Position numbers and translations under genes: made by a program. Shown here in pieces: positions 42,844-53,706 of a stretch of DNA of 64,000 nucleotides. Below the pieces are notes generated by a model that had not been told where the DNA came from, did not search any database, and saw only the letters and a list, made by a program, of their open reading frames with translations. The stretch comes from Streptomyces sp. 6-11-2 (GTDB lineage Bacteria; Actinomycetota; Actinomycetes; Streptomycetales; Streptomycetaceae), in contig NZ_BJOR01000001.1 in NCBI RefSeq assembly GCF_006540305.1, positions 4,650,001-4,714,000 on the forward strand, written 5' to 3'. Every line of letters begins with the position of its first letter. The stretch's first letter is position 1.

Positions 42844-45126
42844 ATGACGGAACCGCGGCCGGACGAACCTCCCGGACCTTCCGAAACTCCCGGATCTTCC
42901 GGAGGATCTCCCGGACTTCTCGGTGACGAGCTGACCCGGCTCGCCGCGCTGCACGGCGTCGCCACCTCCTACAGCCCCTCCCCGGGCCGTAGGGTCACCG
43001 CCTCCGCCAGCGCGGTCGTCGCGGCCCTGGCCGCCCTGGACGTCGACGCGAGCACCCCCGCGGCCGCCCGCGCCGCGCTCACCGCCCGCGAACGAGAACG
43101 GGACGAACGGCTGCTGCCGCCGACGGTGGTGTGCTGGCTGGGCCCCACGGACAGTCCCACCGGCGGCTCCACGGACGGCTCCACCGGCGGTCCCGCGACG
43201 GATCCTGTCACCGGCGGCGCCCCTGCGGCCGAGGCGGACGTCGGGCTGCCGCCGCCCGCCCTCGCCGGGCTGCCGCCCGGCACCCGGCTGGACGTCGAGA
43301 CCGAGCGGGGCGGGACCCGCTCCTGGGTGCAGGGTGTGGACGGGACGGACCGCCTGGACCGCCTTCCGCCGGGCGTCCACCGGCTGACCGCCACCGCCCC
43401 CGACGGCCGCACCGGGCAGGCGCACCTGATCGCCGCCCCGCCCCGGCTGCCCACTCCGGCGGGACGCTCGTACGGGCTGCTCGTCCAGCTGTACTCCCTC
43501 CTCTCCCACCGCTCCTGGGGCATGGGCGACCTCGGTGACCTCGCCGAGCTGAGCGGCTGGGCCGGACGGGCGCTGGGTGCCGGATTCGTGCAGGTCAACC
43601 CGCTGCACGCGGCCGTGCCCGGACCGCCCGCCGACCCGTCCCCCTACCGCCCCTCCTCGCGCCGCTTCCCCGACCCGGTGCACCTGCGCGTCGAGGAGGT
43701 CCCGGAGTTCGCGTACGTCGAGGAGCAGGACCGGCTGCGGCCCTTGCCGGAGCGGGCCGGCCGGCTGCGCGCCGCCGTACTGGACGAGGGCGCCCTGATC
43801 GACCGGGACGCGGTGTGGGAGCTCAAGCGAGAGGCGCTGGAGCTGGTGCGGCGGGTGCCGCTCGGTCCCGGCCGCCGCGCCGCCTACGCCGACTTCCTCG
43901 CCGGGCAGGGCCGGGCCCTGGAGGACCACGCCACCTGGTACGCCCTCGCCGAGGTGCACGGCTCGGACTGGAGCCGGTGGCCCGAGGGACTGCGGGACCC
44001 GCGCTCGGCGGAGACGGCCCGCGCCCGCGCCGCGCTGGCGGACCGCGTCGACTTCCACTCCTGGCTCGCCTGGCTCACCGACGCCCAGCTCACCGCCGCC
44101 CAGCGCACGGCCCGCGAGGCGGGCATGGGGATCGGGATCGTGCACGACCTCGCCGTGGGCGTGCACCCCGGCGGGGCCGACGCCTGGGCGCAGCGGGACC
44201 ACTTCGCGGCCGGCATGTCGGTCGGCGCGCCGCCGGACGCCTTCAACGCGCGCGGTCAGGACTGGGGCCTGCCGCCCTGGCGCCCCGACCGCCTCGCCGC
44301 CTCCGGCTACGCGCCCTTCCGCCGGCTGCTGCGCGCCCTGTTCCGCTACGCGGGCGCCCTGCGCATCGACCACGTCATGGGCCTGTTCCGGCTGTGGTGG
44401 ATCCCGCAGGGCCTGCCGCCCACCGAGGGCACGTACGTCCGCTACGACGCCGAGGCCATGCTCGCCGTGCTGGTGCTGGAGGCCTCGCGGGCGGGGGCCG
44501 TGGTGATCGGCGAGGACCTCGGGACGGTGGAGCCCGGAGTGCGGGAGACCCTGGACCGGCGCGGGGTGCTCGGCACCTCGGTGCTGTGGTTCGAACGGGA
44601 CTGGGAGGGGTCGGGCCGCCCGCTGCCCCCCGAACGCTGGCGCGCGGACTGCCTGGCCACCGCCACCACCCACGACCTGCCGTCCACCGCGGCCCGCCTC
44701 ACCGGCGAGCACGTCGAACTGCGCCACCGCCTCGGCCTGCTCACCCGCCCCCTGGAGGAGGAGCGCGCGGAGGCCGCCGCGGACACGAGCGAATGGCTGG
44801 CCCTGCTGGCGGAGCTGGGCCTGCTGCGAGGCACGGACGGCGGTGCCGGCGGCTGCTCGGAGGAGGCCGGGATCCAGGCCGTCCACCGCTTCCTGCTGCG
44901 CACCCCGGCCCGCATGATCGGCCTGTGGCTGCCCGACACGGTCGGCGACCGGCGTCCGCAGAACCTGCCCGGAACCTGGGACCAGTACCCGAACTGGCGC
45001 CTGCCCGTCGCCGACGCCGACGGCCGCCCGGTGACCCTGGAGGACCTCGCCGCGTCCCCCCGGCTGCACGCCCTGACGGACGTGCTGCGGACGGACGCTC
45101 GGGCCGCGCCGGGCGACGCGGGCTGA
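42844..45126 (+). CDS. malQ: 4-alpha-glucanotransferase (amylomaltase), GH77
   Basis: 760 residues. An N-terminal MalQ-specific domain with a Gly/Thr/Ser-rich insert (about 100-135) precedes the GH77 barrel. The catalytic nucleophile region is ALRIDHVMGLFRLW (about 505), the acid/base region VIGEDLGTVEP (about 560), and a later THDLPS (about 620) carries the third conserved Asp. It transfers glucan chains between maltodextrins in the cytoplasm, feeding glycogen and maltose metabolism. ATG 42844 follows the stop of the small upstream gene with AGCGGAG as ribosome site. Length fits the long actinobacterial MalQ type. Confidence 0.95.
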   Translation: MTEPRPDEPPGPSETPGSSGGSPGLLGDELTRLAALHGVATSYSPSPGRRVTASASAVVAALAALDVDASTPAAARAALTARERERDERLLPPTVVCWLGPTDSPTGGSTDGSTGGPATDPVTGGAPAAEADVGLPPPALAGLPPGTRLDVETERGGTRSWVQGVDGTDRLDRLPPGVHRLTATAPDGRTGQAHLIAAPPRLPTPAGRSYGLLVQLYSLLSHRSWGMGDLGDLAELSGWAGRALGAGFVQVNPLHAAVPGPPADPSPYRPSSRRFPDPVHLRVEEVPEFAYVEEQDRLRPLPERAGRLRAAVLDEGALIDRDAVWELKREALELVRRVPLGPGRRAAYADFLAGQGRALEDHATWYALAEVHGSDWSRWPEGLRDPRSAETARARAALADRVDFHSWLAWLTDAQLTAAQRTAREAGMGIGIVHDLAVGVHPGGADAWAQRDHFAAGMSVGAPPDAFNARGQDWGLPPWRPDRLAASGYAPFRRLLRALFRYAGALRIDHVMGLFRLWWIPQGLPPTEGTYVRYDAEAMLAVLVLEASRAGAVVIGEDLGTVEPGVRETLDRRGVLGTSVLWFERDWEGSGRPLPPERWRADCLATATTHDLPSTAARLTGEHVELRHRLGLLTRPLEEERAEAAADTSEWLALLAELGLLRGTDGGAGGCSEEAGIQAVHRFLLRTPARMIGLWLPDTVGDRRPQNLPGTWDQYPNWRLPVADADGRPVTLEDLAASPRLHALTDVLRTDARAAPGDAG

Positions 45127-45201
45127 CCGCCGGGCCACGCGCGCCGGTTCCGGACGGTGCGGATACGGCACCCCGGGCGCGCGACCCGTTTCGGGGTTCG
45201 C

Positions 45202-45207
45202 TACGTT
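45202..45207 (+). promoter_or_regulatory. -10 element of a likely leaderless promoter
   Basis: TACGTT lies six to seven bases before the GTG at 45214, so transcription would begin at or next to the start codon. No ribosome site is present. A -35 box is not obvious. Confidence 0.4.
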
Positions 45208-45213
45208 TGCACC

Positions 45214-45477
45214 GTGGACAAGAAGAACGCCCTGCGCGCCGGCGCTCTGGCCGCCGGTACGACGCTGATGATGCTGCTCATGTCGTCTCCCGCGCTCGCG
45301 CTGACCCGCGACGACGGCGACGACCCCGGCCCGGGCCTGAGCGTCGTCCAGACGCTGGGTCTGTTCGTCGGTCTCCCTCTCCTGCTGTTCCTGGTCATCA
45401 CCGGTCTGGTCATGGTCCTGGACAAGTCCAAGGACCGGCAGCCGCGCGCGAGCCGGGACGTGGACGTCAAGGTCTGA
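45214..45477 (+). CDS. small membrane protein
   Basis: 87 residues. An N-terminal hydrophobic segment (about 8-30, ending LLMSSPALA) is probably a signal peptide or first helix. A second strong helix is at about 45-68 (LGLFVGLPLLLFLVITGLVMV), and a basic tail follows (KSKDRQPRASRD). It would be a one- or two-helix membrane protein with a cytoplasmic C-terminus. GTG 45214 has a -10 element just in front and no ribosome site, so it is probably leaderless. It is a common type of small Streptomyces protein; no function is known to me. It converges with the MarR gene. Confidence 0.75.
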   Translation: MDKKNALRAGALAAGTTLMMLLMSSPALALTRDDGDDPGPGLSVVQTLGLFVGLPLLLFLVITGLVMVLDKSKDRQPRASRDVDVKV

Positions 45478-45532
45478 CCGAGTCCTCCTCCCGCCGCGGG
45501 CCGTCCGCAGCACACTTCCTCCGAGGGCGTCG

Positions 45533-45576
45533 ACCTCGCCGTACGTACGCGCACAGCCGCCGTACGTGGGCGAGGT
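45533..45576. terminator. imperfect hairpin between convergent genes
   Basis: ACCTCGCC (45533-45540) pairs with GGCGAGGT (45569-45576), and an imperfect inner stem involves two CGTACGT elements. It lies between the small membrane-protein gene and the marR gene, which end toward each other. Confidence 0.5.
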
Positions 45577-45638
45577 GGGCGCCCTGGGTGCGTTGCGGGA
45601 CCGGCAGGCCGGGCGACCGCGGGATCACCGGCCGGCCC

Positions 45639-46166
45639 CTACGCCGGCGCCCCCGGTGACTCCGACGTCCCGGCCATCAGCTCCCTGAGCAGAGTGGCCA
45701 GTTCGCCCGCCCGTTCGGCGTCCAGGGCGGACAGCGCCTCCGTCTGCGCGGCCAGTCCCGCGCCGACCGCCTCGTCGATGAGGCGCAGCCCCTTGTCGGT
45801 CAGCGTGACCTTGAGGCCGCGGCGGTCGTGCGGATCCGGCGAGCGGCGCAGCAGCCCCGCGGCCTCGAGCTTGTCCAGCCGCCCGGTCATCCCACCCGTG
45901 GTGAGCATGAGCGTCGCCGAGAGCTGCCGGGGCGAGAGGGTGTAGGGCTCGCCCGCCCGGCGCAGCGTGGCCAGCACGTCGAACTCGCCCCGCGAGATCC
46001 CGAACGGCGCGTACGCCTTCTCCATCCGGTCTCCCATCGCCCGTGAGAGCCGGAAGATCCGCCCGAAGACCTCCATCCCCGCGGTGTCGAGATCGGGCCG
46101 CACGCCCGCCCACTGGCCGATGATCGCGTCGACGGCGTCCCTGCGCTGCTGGGGGCGTTCACTCAT
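45639..46166 (-). CDS. MarR-family transcriptional regulator
   Basis: 175 residues with the MarR winged helix: a dimerisation N-terminus, a recognition region (ISRGEFDVLATLRRAG, then SPRQLSATLMLTTGGMTGRL) and the wing DPHDRRGLKVTLTDKG. MarR proteins repress adjacent efflux genes and release on binding small phenolic or drug-like ligands. The gene is divergent from the first EamA exporter, with direct and inverted repeats in between, so it probably controls that exporter and itself. ATG 46166 has no strong ribosome site. Confidence 0.93.
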   Translation of the reverse strand: MSERPQQRRDAVDAIIGQWAGVRPDLDTAGMEVFGRIFRLSRAMGDRMEKAYAPFGISRGEFDVLATLRRAGEPYTLSPRQLSATLMLTTGGMTGRLDKLEAAGLLRRSPDPHDRRGLKVTLTDKGLRLIDEAVGAGLAAQTEALSALDAERAGELATLLRELMAGTSESPGAPA

Positions 46167-46202
46167 GGACCGAGTATCCGCCGCCTCACGGTCGACCGCA
46201 AG

Positions 46203-46240
46203 AAAGTAGCTTGACGCTAAGTAGCTTGCAGCTAAGCTAT
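46203..46240. promoter_or_regulatory. MarR operator overlapping the EamA-gene promoter
   Basis: Two near-identical 18-base units (46204-46221 and 46219-46236) share AAGTAGCTTG and GCTAAG. An inverted repeat TAGCTT-6-AAGCTA lies at 46222-46239. The units cover a promoter with -35 TTGACG (46211-46216) and -10 TAAGCT (46233-46238), six bases before the ATG at 46245, so the exporter message is probably leaderless and blocked when the regulator binds. Confidence 0.7.
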
Positions 46241-46244
46241 TTGC

Positions 46245-47207
46245 ATGACCGTATCCCGGCGTCCCGCCGCCACCTGGTCCCTCGCCGCCCTCACCGCCCT
46301 CGCCCCCGTCTCCTGGGGCACCACCTATGCCGTCACCACCGAGTTCCTGCCGCCCGGCCGGCCGCTCTTCACAGCGCTGGCCCGGGCCCTGCCCGCCGGG
46401 CTGCTGCTGCTCGCGCTGGCCCGGGTGCTGCCGAAGGGCGCCTGGTGGTGGAAGGCGGCGGTCCTCGGCGCGCTGAACATCGGCGCCTTCTTCCCGCTGC
46501 TGTTCCTGTCCGCGTACCGCCTGCCGGGCGGGATGGCGGCGGTCGTCGGCTCGGTCGGACCGCTGTTCGTCATGGGGCTCTCGGCACCGCTGCTGGGGCA
46601 GCGGCCGACGGGGCGGGCGCTGCTCACCGGGGTCGTGGCCGCGTTCGGGGTCAGCCTCGTCGTGCTGAGGGCGGCCGGGGCACTGGACGGCGTGGGTGTC
46701 GCCGCCGCCCTCGCCTCCACCGCCTCGATGTCCACCGGCACCGTGCTGGCCAAGAGGTGGGGCCGCCCGGCCGGCGTGGGTCCGCTCGCGCTCACCGGCT
46801 GGCAGCTCACCACGGGCGGACTGCTGATCGCGCCCCTCGCCCTGCTGGCCGAGGGGCCGCCGCCCGCGCTGGACGCCCGGGCCCTCGGCGGCTACGCCTA
46901 CCTCGCCCTGGCCAACACGGCGCTCGCCTACTGGCTCTGGTTCCGCGGCATCGGCAGGCTCTCCGCCACCCGGGTCACCTTCCTCGGCCCGCTGTCACCG
47001 CTCACCGCCGCCGTGGTCGGCTGGGCCGTCCTGGGGCAGGCGCTCACCCCGGTCCAGCTCGTCGGCATGGCGCTGGCGTTCGGGGCGACGCTGGCGGGGC
47101 AGCTCGGCGCCGCCCGCCCGGCGGCCGCACCGCAACCATTCAGTTCCACTGAAAGGAATACTCGTAAAGATTCGATGGACCTGACCGGTTCGGTGCTGCG
47201 ACGGTAG
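46245..47207 (+). CDS. EamA/DMT-family exporter
   Basis: 320 residues with ten predicted transmembrane helices in two EamA repeats (about 15-140 and 155-290). Typical drug/metabolite-transporter motifs occur, such as PVSWGTTYAVTTEFLP at the start and an ALANTALAYWLWFRGI segment in repeat two. The polar C-terminal tail (about 295-320) is longer than usual. ATG 46245 lies within six bases of a -10 element and has no ribosome site, so a leaderless transcript is likely. Control by the divergent MarR gene is strongly suggested by the repeats. The substrate is unknown; amino-acid or drug export is typical for the family. Confidence 0.9.
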   Translation: MTVSRRPAATWSLAALTALAPVSWGTTYAVTTEFLPPGRPLFTALARALPAGLLLLALARVLPKGAWWWKAAVLGALNIGAFFPLLFLSAYRLPGGMAAVVGSVGPLFVMGLSAPLLGQRPTGRALLTGVVAAFGVSLVVLRAAGALDGVGVAAALASTASMSTGTVLAKRWGRPAGVGPLALTGWQLTTGGLLIAPLALLAEGPPPALDARALGGYAYLALANTALAYWLWFRGIGRLSATRVTFLGPLSPLTAAVVGWAVLGQALTPVQLVGMALAFGATLAGQLGAARPAAAPQPFSSTERNTRKDSMDLTGSVLRR

Positions 47208-47243
47208 AGCGGACCCCGCGCACCCGCCAGCGAGAGGACCTAC

Positions 47244-48203
47244 GTGGCCGACGTCCGCCCCCGGACCACCACACCGTCCCCAGCCACGGGCAGCCGCACC
47301 ACCGCCCGCCCCACCGTCACGAGCGGCCCGAGGGCGGGCGCCCCCGCTCTCGGAACCGCGCTCGCCGCCCTCGCCACCGTCGTCTGGGCCGGCAGCTTCG
47401 TCACCTCGCGCGCGCTGCACGACAGCGTGCCGCCGGTGCAGCACGCGTTCTGGCGCTGGGTGGTGGCGCTGGCCGCCGTCGCCCCGTTCGGCGCCCGCGC
47501 GGCCTGGCGGCAGCGGGCACTGGTCCGGCGCCACTTCGGCTATGTGCTGCTGACCTCCCTCCTCGGCGTCGCCGTCTACAACACCCTGGTCAACCAGGCA
47601 GGCCTGACCACCCCGGCGGCCAACATGGGCATGATCATGGCGGCCTCGCCGGTGCTGATGGCGGTCTTCGAACGGGCGAGCGGTGTACGGCTCGGAGCGC
47701 GCCGGGTCGTGGGGCTGCTGACCGCCTGCGCGGGCGTGCTGCTGCTCGTGGGCGGGGGAGGGGTGGCGTCGTTCACGGCCGGGGACCTGTGGATGATCGT
47801 CGCGGCCTGCTGCTTCGGTTCCTACAGCGCCCTGCTGCGCCGCCGCCCCGCCGAGTTCGACGGCGTCGCCTTCCTGTTCACCACGTTCCTGTTCGGCACC
47901 GTGCTGCTCCTGCCCGCGCAGGCTGTCAGCCTCGCGGTCCAGGGCGGCTTCGAACCGGCCCCCGGCACGGTGCTGCCCCTGCTCTACGTCGGCGTCATGT
48001 CCTCCGCCGTGGCGTTCTTCGCCTGGGGCAAGGCGATCGCCCTCATCGGCCCGACCCGCGCCGGACTCGTGTACTACCTGCAACCGGTCTGCGTGGCCCT
48101 GCTGTCGTGGGCCCTGCTCGGCGAGGCGATCGGCCCCCGGCAGGCGCTGTGCATGGCGCTGATCCTGGGCGGGGTGGTCCTCGGCACGGCTTCGCGCCGC
48201 TGA
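47244..48203 (+). CDS. EamA/DMT-family exporter, second
   Basis: 319 residues. A Thr/Pro-rich N-terminus of about 35 residues precedes ten helices in two EamA repeats (AALATVVWAGSFVTSRAL at the first; MSSAVAFFAWGKAIALIG in the second). It differs in sequence from the EamA protein just upstream, so it is not a recent duplication. GTG 47244 follows GAGAGGACC. The gap of 36 bases makes co-transcription with the first exporter likely, which would put both under the MarR regulator. The LysR gene follows 58 bases later on the same strand. Confidence 0.9.
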   Translation: MADVRPRTTTPSPATGSRTTARPTVTSGPRAGAPALGTALAALATVVWAGSFVTSRALHDSVPPVQHAFWRWVVALAAVAPFGARAAWRQRALVRRHFGYVLLTSLLGVAVYNTLVNQAGLTTPAANMGMIMAASPVLMAVFERASGVRLGARRVVGLLTACAGVLLLVGGGGVASFTAGDLWMIVAACCFGSYSALLRRRPAEFDGVAFLFTTFLFGTVLLLPAQAVSLAVQGGFEPAPGTVLPLLYVGVMSSAVAFFAWGKAIALIGPTRAGLVYYLQPVCVALLSWALLGEAIGPRQALCMALILGGVVLGTASRR

Positions 48204-48261
48204 GGGAACCCGCGCGGGAACTCCGCACGGCGGCCCCGTACGGCCCGTATAGGTTGCCGCC

Positions 48262-49173
48262 ATGGCCGAGTGGGAGATCCGGAAGCTGCTGATCCTGCGG
48301 ACCCTGCGGGAGCAGGGGACCGTGACCGCGACGGCCGAGGCGCTGCGGATGACGCCGTCCGCCGTCTCGCAGCAGCTGACCAACCTGTCCAGGCAGCTCG
48401 GGGTGGAACTGTTGCAGGCGCAGGGGCGGCGGGTGCGGCTCACGGACGCGGCGCGGCTCGTACTGCGGCACGCCGAGGCCGTGTTCGAACAACTGGAGCG
48501 CGCGGACGCCGAGTTGGCCGCGTATGCCAAGGGCGAGGCGGGTGAGGTGCGGGTGGGTGCCTTCTCGACCGCGGTGCCCGCGCTCGTGGTGCCGGCGGTA
48601 CGGGCGCTGCGCGGCACGCATCCGGCGGTGACCGTCCGGGTCCGGGAGACGGAGGCGGGCGAGGCCTACGAGCTGCTGGCGGCCGGAGAGGTCGACCTCG
48701 CGCTGTCCCTGGCCGCGCAGGCGCCCAGCACGGTGGACCCGCGGTTCACGCTGGTGCCGCTGCTCGCCGACCCGCTCGACCTCGCCCTGCCGCCGGGGCA
48801 CCGGCTGGCCTCGGCGGCCCGGGTACGGCTCGCCGAGCTGGCGGAGGAGGCGTGGATCTTCGGCGGCAGCGGACCCTGGTCGGACATCACACGCGCGGCC
48901 TGCGAGGCGGCCGGGTTCAGCCCGTACCAGGGCCACTCGGCGGCCGGCTGGACGGCGATCCTGGCGATGGTGGAGGCGGGCATGGGCGTGGCACTCGTCC
49001 CACGCATGGCGGCGGTGAGCAGGGAGGGCGTCGTGATGCGCGCCCTGGCCGCCGACCGGCCGTACCGGCATGTGGTGGCGGCCGTGCGCAAGGGGGCGCG
49101 GGACGCGCCCGCGCCCGCGAGGGTGCTGGAGGCACTGCGGTCCGCGGCCGCCGGGCTCGCCCGCCCCGAGTGA
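48262..49173 (+). CDS. LysR-family transcriptional regulator
   Basis: 303 residues. The N-terminal helix-turn-helix (about 4-62: LLILRTLREQGTVTATAEAL, then TPSAVSQQLTNLSRQLG) is followed by a substrate-binding domain (about 88-295: GEVRVGAFSTAVPALVVPAV, DLALSLAAQ, AMVEAGMGVALVPRM). LysR members of this sort often control an adjacent exporter or enzyme; here the nearest candidates are the EamA genes on the same strand. TATAGGTT lies about 14 bases before the ATG with no good ribosome site, so its message may also be leaderless. Confidence 0.92.
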   Translation: MAEWEIRKLLILRTLREQGTVTATAEALRMTPSAVSQQLTNLSRQLGVELLQAQGRRVRLTDAARLVLRHAEAVFEQLERADAELAAYAKGEAGEVRVGAFSTAVPALVVPAVRALRGTHPAVTVRVRETEAGEAYELLAAGEVDLALSLAAQAPSTVDPRFTLVPLLADPLDLALPPGHRLASAARVRLAELAEEAWIFGGSGPWSDITRAACEAAGFSPYQGHSAAGWTAILAMVEAGMGVALVPRMAAVSREGVVMRALAADRPYRHVVAAVRKGARDAPAPARVLEALRSAAAGLARPE

Positions 49174-49200
49174 CGGGAAAGGCGGAGACCGGAAGGGAAA

Positions 49201-49229
49201 GGGGCGCCCGGTCGAACACCGGGCGCCCC
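49201..49229. terminator. bidirectional terminator between lysR and pepN
   Basis: GGGGCGCCCGGT (49201-49212) and ACCGGGCGCCCC (49218-49229) make a 12-bp perfect stem with a five-base loop between two converging genes. Confidence 0.88.
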
Positions 49230-49274
49230 CTGTCGCCGCACGGGCGGTGGTACGGCATCGCCGTACCGGCGGTG

Positions 49275-51857
49275 TTACGGCTGGGCCGCCGCGTCCGCCG
49301 CCTGGGCCTTCAGGGCGCGCTCGACGCCCGCCCGCGACTCCGAGACCAGCCGGCGCAGCGCCGCGTTCGGCTCGGCCGAGACCAGCCACTCGTCGGTCGT
49401 GCGCAGGATGTCCTCGGACACCTGGATCGACGGGTAGAGGCCGACCGCGATCTGCTGGGCCATCTCGTGGGAGCGGGCGCCCCAGATGTCCTTGACCACC
49501 TCGAAGTACCGGTCGGCGTAGGCCGCCAGCAGCTCGCGCTGGTCGGTCTGGACGAAGCCCGCGATGACCGCCTCCTGGACGGCGTTCGGGAGCTTGTCGG
49601 ACTCGACGACCGACGCCCAGGCCTCCGCCTTGGCCTCCTCGGTCGGGCGGGCGGCGCGGGCGGTGGCCGCGTGCCGCTCACCGGCCGCGGTCCTGTCGCG
49701 CTCGTACTCGCCCGCGATCTCCGCCTCGTCGAACCGGCCGACGGCCGCGAGCCGCTCCACGAACGCCCAGCGCAGCTCCGTGTCGACGACCAGGCCCTCG
49801 ATGGTGTGCGAGCCGTCCAGCAGGGACTCGAGCAGGTCCAGCTGCTCCGGGGTACGGGCGGTCGCCGCGAAGGCGCGCGCCCACGCCAGCTGGTGGTCGC
49901 TGCCCGCCTCCGCCGCGCGCAGATGGGCCAGCGTGGCGTCGGTCCAGCGGGTGAGCAGGGCCTCGCGGGCGGCCGGGTCGGCGTACAGGTCGACGGCCAG
50001 CTTCACCTGGCGGTGCAGCGACTGCACGACACCGATGTCGGACTCCTTGCCGATCCCGGACAGCACCAGCGACAGGTAGTCGCGGGTCGCCAGCTCCCCG
50101 TCCCGGGTCATGTCCCAGGCCGACGCCCAGCACAGGGCGCGCGGCAGCGAGGACTCGAAGTCGCCCAGGTGCTCGGTGACGACGGCCAGCGACCCCTCGT
50201 CCAGGCGCACCTTGGCGTACGACAGGTCGTCGTCGTTGAGCAGGATCACCGCCGGGCGGGGCCGCCCGGCCAGCTGCGGCACGGCGGTCAGCTCGCCGTC
50301 CACGTCCAGCTCGATCCGGCCGTCCGCGGCGCGCACCAGCTTGCCGCTCGCCTCGTCGAGGTCGTACAGGCCGACCGCGATCCGGTGCGGGCGCAGGGTC
50401 GGCTCGCCCTTCGCGCCGGCGGGCAGGGCGGGGGCCTCCTGGCGGATGGCGAAGGAGGTGATGACGCCCTGTGCGTCGGTCTCGATCTCCGGGCGCAGGA
50501 TGTTGATGCCGGCCGTCTCCAGCCACTTCTTCGACCAGGTCTTCAGGTCGCGCCCGGAGGTCTCCTCCAGCGCGCCCAGCAGGTCGGACAGGCGCGTGTT
50601 GCCATAGGCGTGCCGCTTGAAGTACGCCTGCACGCCGCGGAAGAACTCGTCCATGCCGACGTAGGCCACCAGCTGCTTGAGGACGCTCGCGCCCTTGGCG
50701 TAGGTGATGCCGTCGAAGTTGACGAGGACGTCGTCCAGGTCGTGGATCTCCGCCATGATCGGGTGGGTGGACGGCAGCTGGTCCTGCCGGTACGCCCAGG
50801 TCTTCATCTGGTTGGCGAACGTGGTCCACGAGTGCGGCCACTTCGAGCCGGGGGCGTACGCCATGCAGGCGGCCTCGGCGTAGGTGGCGAACGACTCGTT
50901 CAGCCACAGGTCGTTCCACCACTCCATGGTGACCAGGTCGCCGAACCACATGTGGGCCAGCTCGTGCAGGATCGTGGTGGCCCGCGCCTCGTACGCCGCG
51001 TCGGTCACCTTGGACCGGAAGACGTACTGGTCGCGGATGGTGACCGCGCCCGCGTTCTCCATCGCGCCCGCGTTGAACTCCGGCACGAAGAGCTGGTCGT
51101 ACTTCTCGAACGGGTAGGCGTAGTCGAACTTCTCCTGGAACCAGTCGAAGCCCTGCCGGGTCACGTCGAAGATCGCGTCCGCGTCGAGGAACTCGGCGAG
51201 CGAGGGCCGGCAGTAGATGCCGAGCGGGACCGACTGCCCGTCCTTCTCGTACACGCTGTGCACGCTGTGGTACGGGCCGACGATCAGCGCCGTGATGTAC
51301 GTCGAGATGCGCGGCGTCGGCTCGAACACCCAGACGTTGTTCTCGGGCTCGGGGGTCGGCGAGTTGGACACGACCGTCCAGCCCTCGGGCGCCTTGACCG
51401 TGAACTGGAAGGTGGCCTTCAGGTCCGGCTGCTCGAAGTTGGCGAAGACCCGGCGGGCGTCCGGGACCTCGAACTGGGTGTAGAGGTAGGCCTGGTCGTC
51501 GACCGGGTCGACGAAGCGGTGCAGGCCCTCACCGGTGTTGGTGTACGCGCAGTCGGCGACGACGCGCAGCACGTTGCGGCCCCGGAGCAGGCCCGGCAGG
51601 GCGATCCGGGAGTCCTCGAAGACCTCGGCGGGGTCGAGGGAGTCGCCGTTGAGGGTCACCTCGTGGACGGCCGGGGCCACCAGGTCGACGAAGGAGGCGG
51701 CGCCGTCCTCGGCGACGTCGAAGCGCACCGTGGTCACGGACCGGTAGGTGCCGCCCTCCTGCGCGCCGGAGAGGTCGAGATCGATCTCGTACGAGTCAAC
51801 GGTGAGCAGCTTCGCCCGCTGCTGCGCCTCTTCGCGAGTCAGGTTTGTGCCAGGCAC
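49275..51857 (-). CDS. pepN: aminopeptidase N, M1 family (first paralogue)
   Basis: 860 residues, the standard length of actinobacterial M1 aminopeptidases. The beta-sandwich N-domain is followed by the GAMEN exopeptidase motif (264-268) and the zinc site HELAH (298-302) with third ligand Glu321 in WLNES, then the ERAP1-like helical C-domain. It removes N-terminal residues from peptides in the cytoplasm, and no signal peptide is present. GTG 51857 follows GAGGAG. A second M1 gene with the same start context and architecture lies at 59.2-61.8 kb. Both open with VPG-NL, which suggests an old duplication. Confidence 0.95.
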   Translation of the reverse strand: MPGTNLTREEAQQRAKLLTVDSYEIDLDLSGAQEGGTYRSVTTVRFDVAEDGAASFVDLVAPAVHEVTLNGDSLDPAEVFEDSRIALPGLLRGRNVLRVVADCAYTNTGEGLHRFVDPVDDQAYLYTQFEVPDARRVFANFEQPDLKATFQFTVKAPEGWTVVSNSPTPEPENNVWVFEPTPRISTYITALIVGPYHSVHSVYEKDGQSVPLGIYCRPSLAEFLDADAIFDVTRQGFDWFQEKFDYAYPFEKYDQLFVPEFNAGAMENAGAVTIRDQYVFRSKVTDAAYEARATTILHELAHMWFGDLVTMEWWNDLWLNESFATYAEAACMAYAPGSKWPHSWTTFANQMKTWAYRQDQLPSTHPIMAEIHDLDDVLVNFDGITYAKGASVLKQLVAYVGMDEFFRGVQAYFKRHAYGNTRLSDLLGALEETSGRDLKTWSKKWLETAGINILRPEIETDAQGVITSFAIRQEAPALPAGAKGEPTLRPHRIAVGLYDLDEASGKLVRAADGRIELDVDGELTAVPQLAGRPRPAVILLNDDDLSYAKVRLDEGSLAVVTEHLGDFESSLPRALCWASAWDMTRDGELATRDYLSLVLSGIGKESDIGVVQSLHRQVKLAVDLYADPAAREALLTRWTDATLAHLRAAEAGSDHQLAWARAFAATARTPEQLDLLESLLDGSHTIEGLVVDTELRWAFVERLAAVGRFDEAEIAGEYERDRTAAGERHAATARAARPTEEAKAEAWASVVESDKLPNAVQEAVIAGFVQTDQRELLAAYADRYFEVVKDIWGARSHEMAQQIAVGLYPSIQVSEDILRTTDEWLVSAEPNAALRRLVSESRAGVERALKAQAADAAAQP

Positions 51858-51969
51858 GCGGTCATCTCCTCGTGATGTGTGGATTGCGCCATCCTTCCAC
51901 GTGACCCGCGCGGAACGCGACGACCGGATCCCGCCGGTGACCGGGGCGGCGGGGCGTGAGGCTGAGGGC

Positions 51970-53506
<1,537 letters not shown>

Positions 53507-53646
53507 TCACTTCACTGGCTCCGCGTACGTGGTACGCGCAGGACGGTTCCATCATGCGTCTGTCCCGGGTCCGTCTGTCCAATCCATTGCCCACGGAGTG
53601 GGACGGAGCGGGACGGCCAGGTGGGCGGGCTCCGCCGGAAACGCAA

Positions 53647-53675
53647 GGGGCGGGCTCCGAAGTGGAGCCCGCCCC
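53647..53675 (-). terminator. terminator of the subtilase gene
   Basis: GGGGCGGGCTCC (53647-53658) and GGAGCCCGCCCC (53664-53675) form a perfect 12-bp stem with a five-base loop, 32 bases past the stop at 53707. Confidence 0.88.
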
Positions 53676-53706
53676 GCCGTTCACGTACCGGAGATGGAGA
53701 CCGCCG

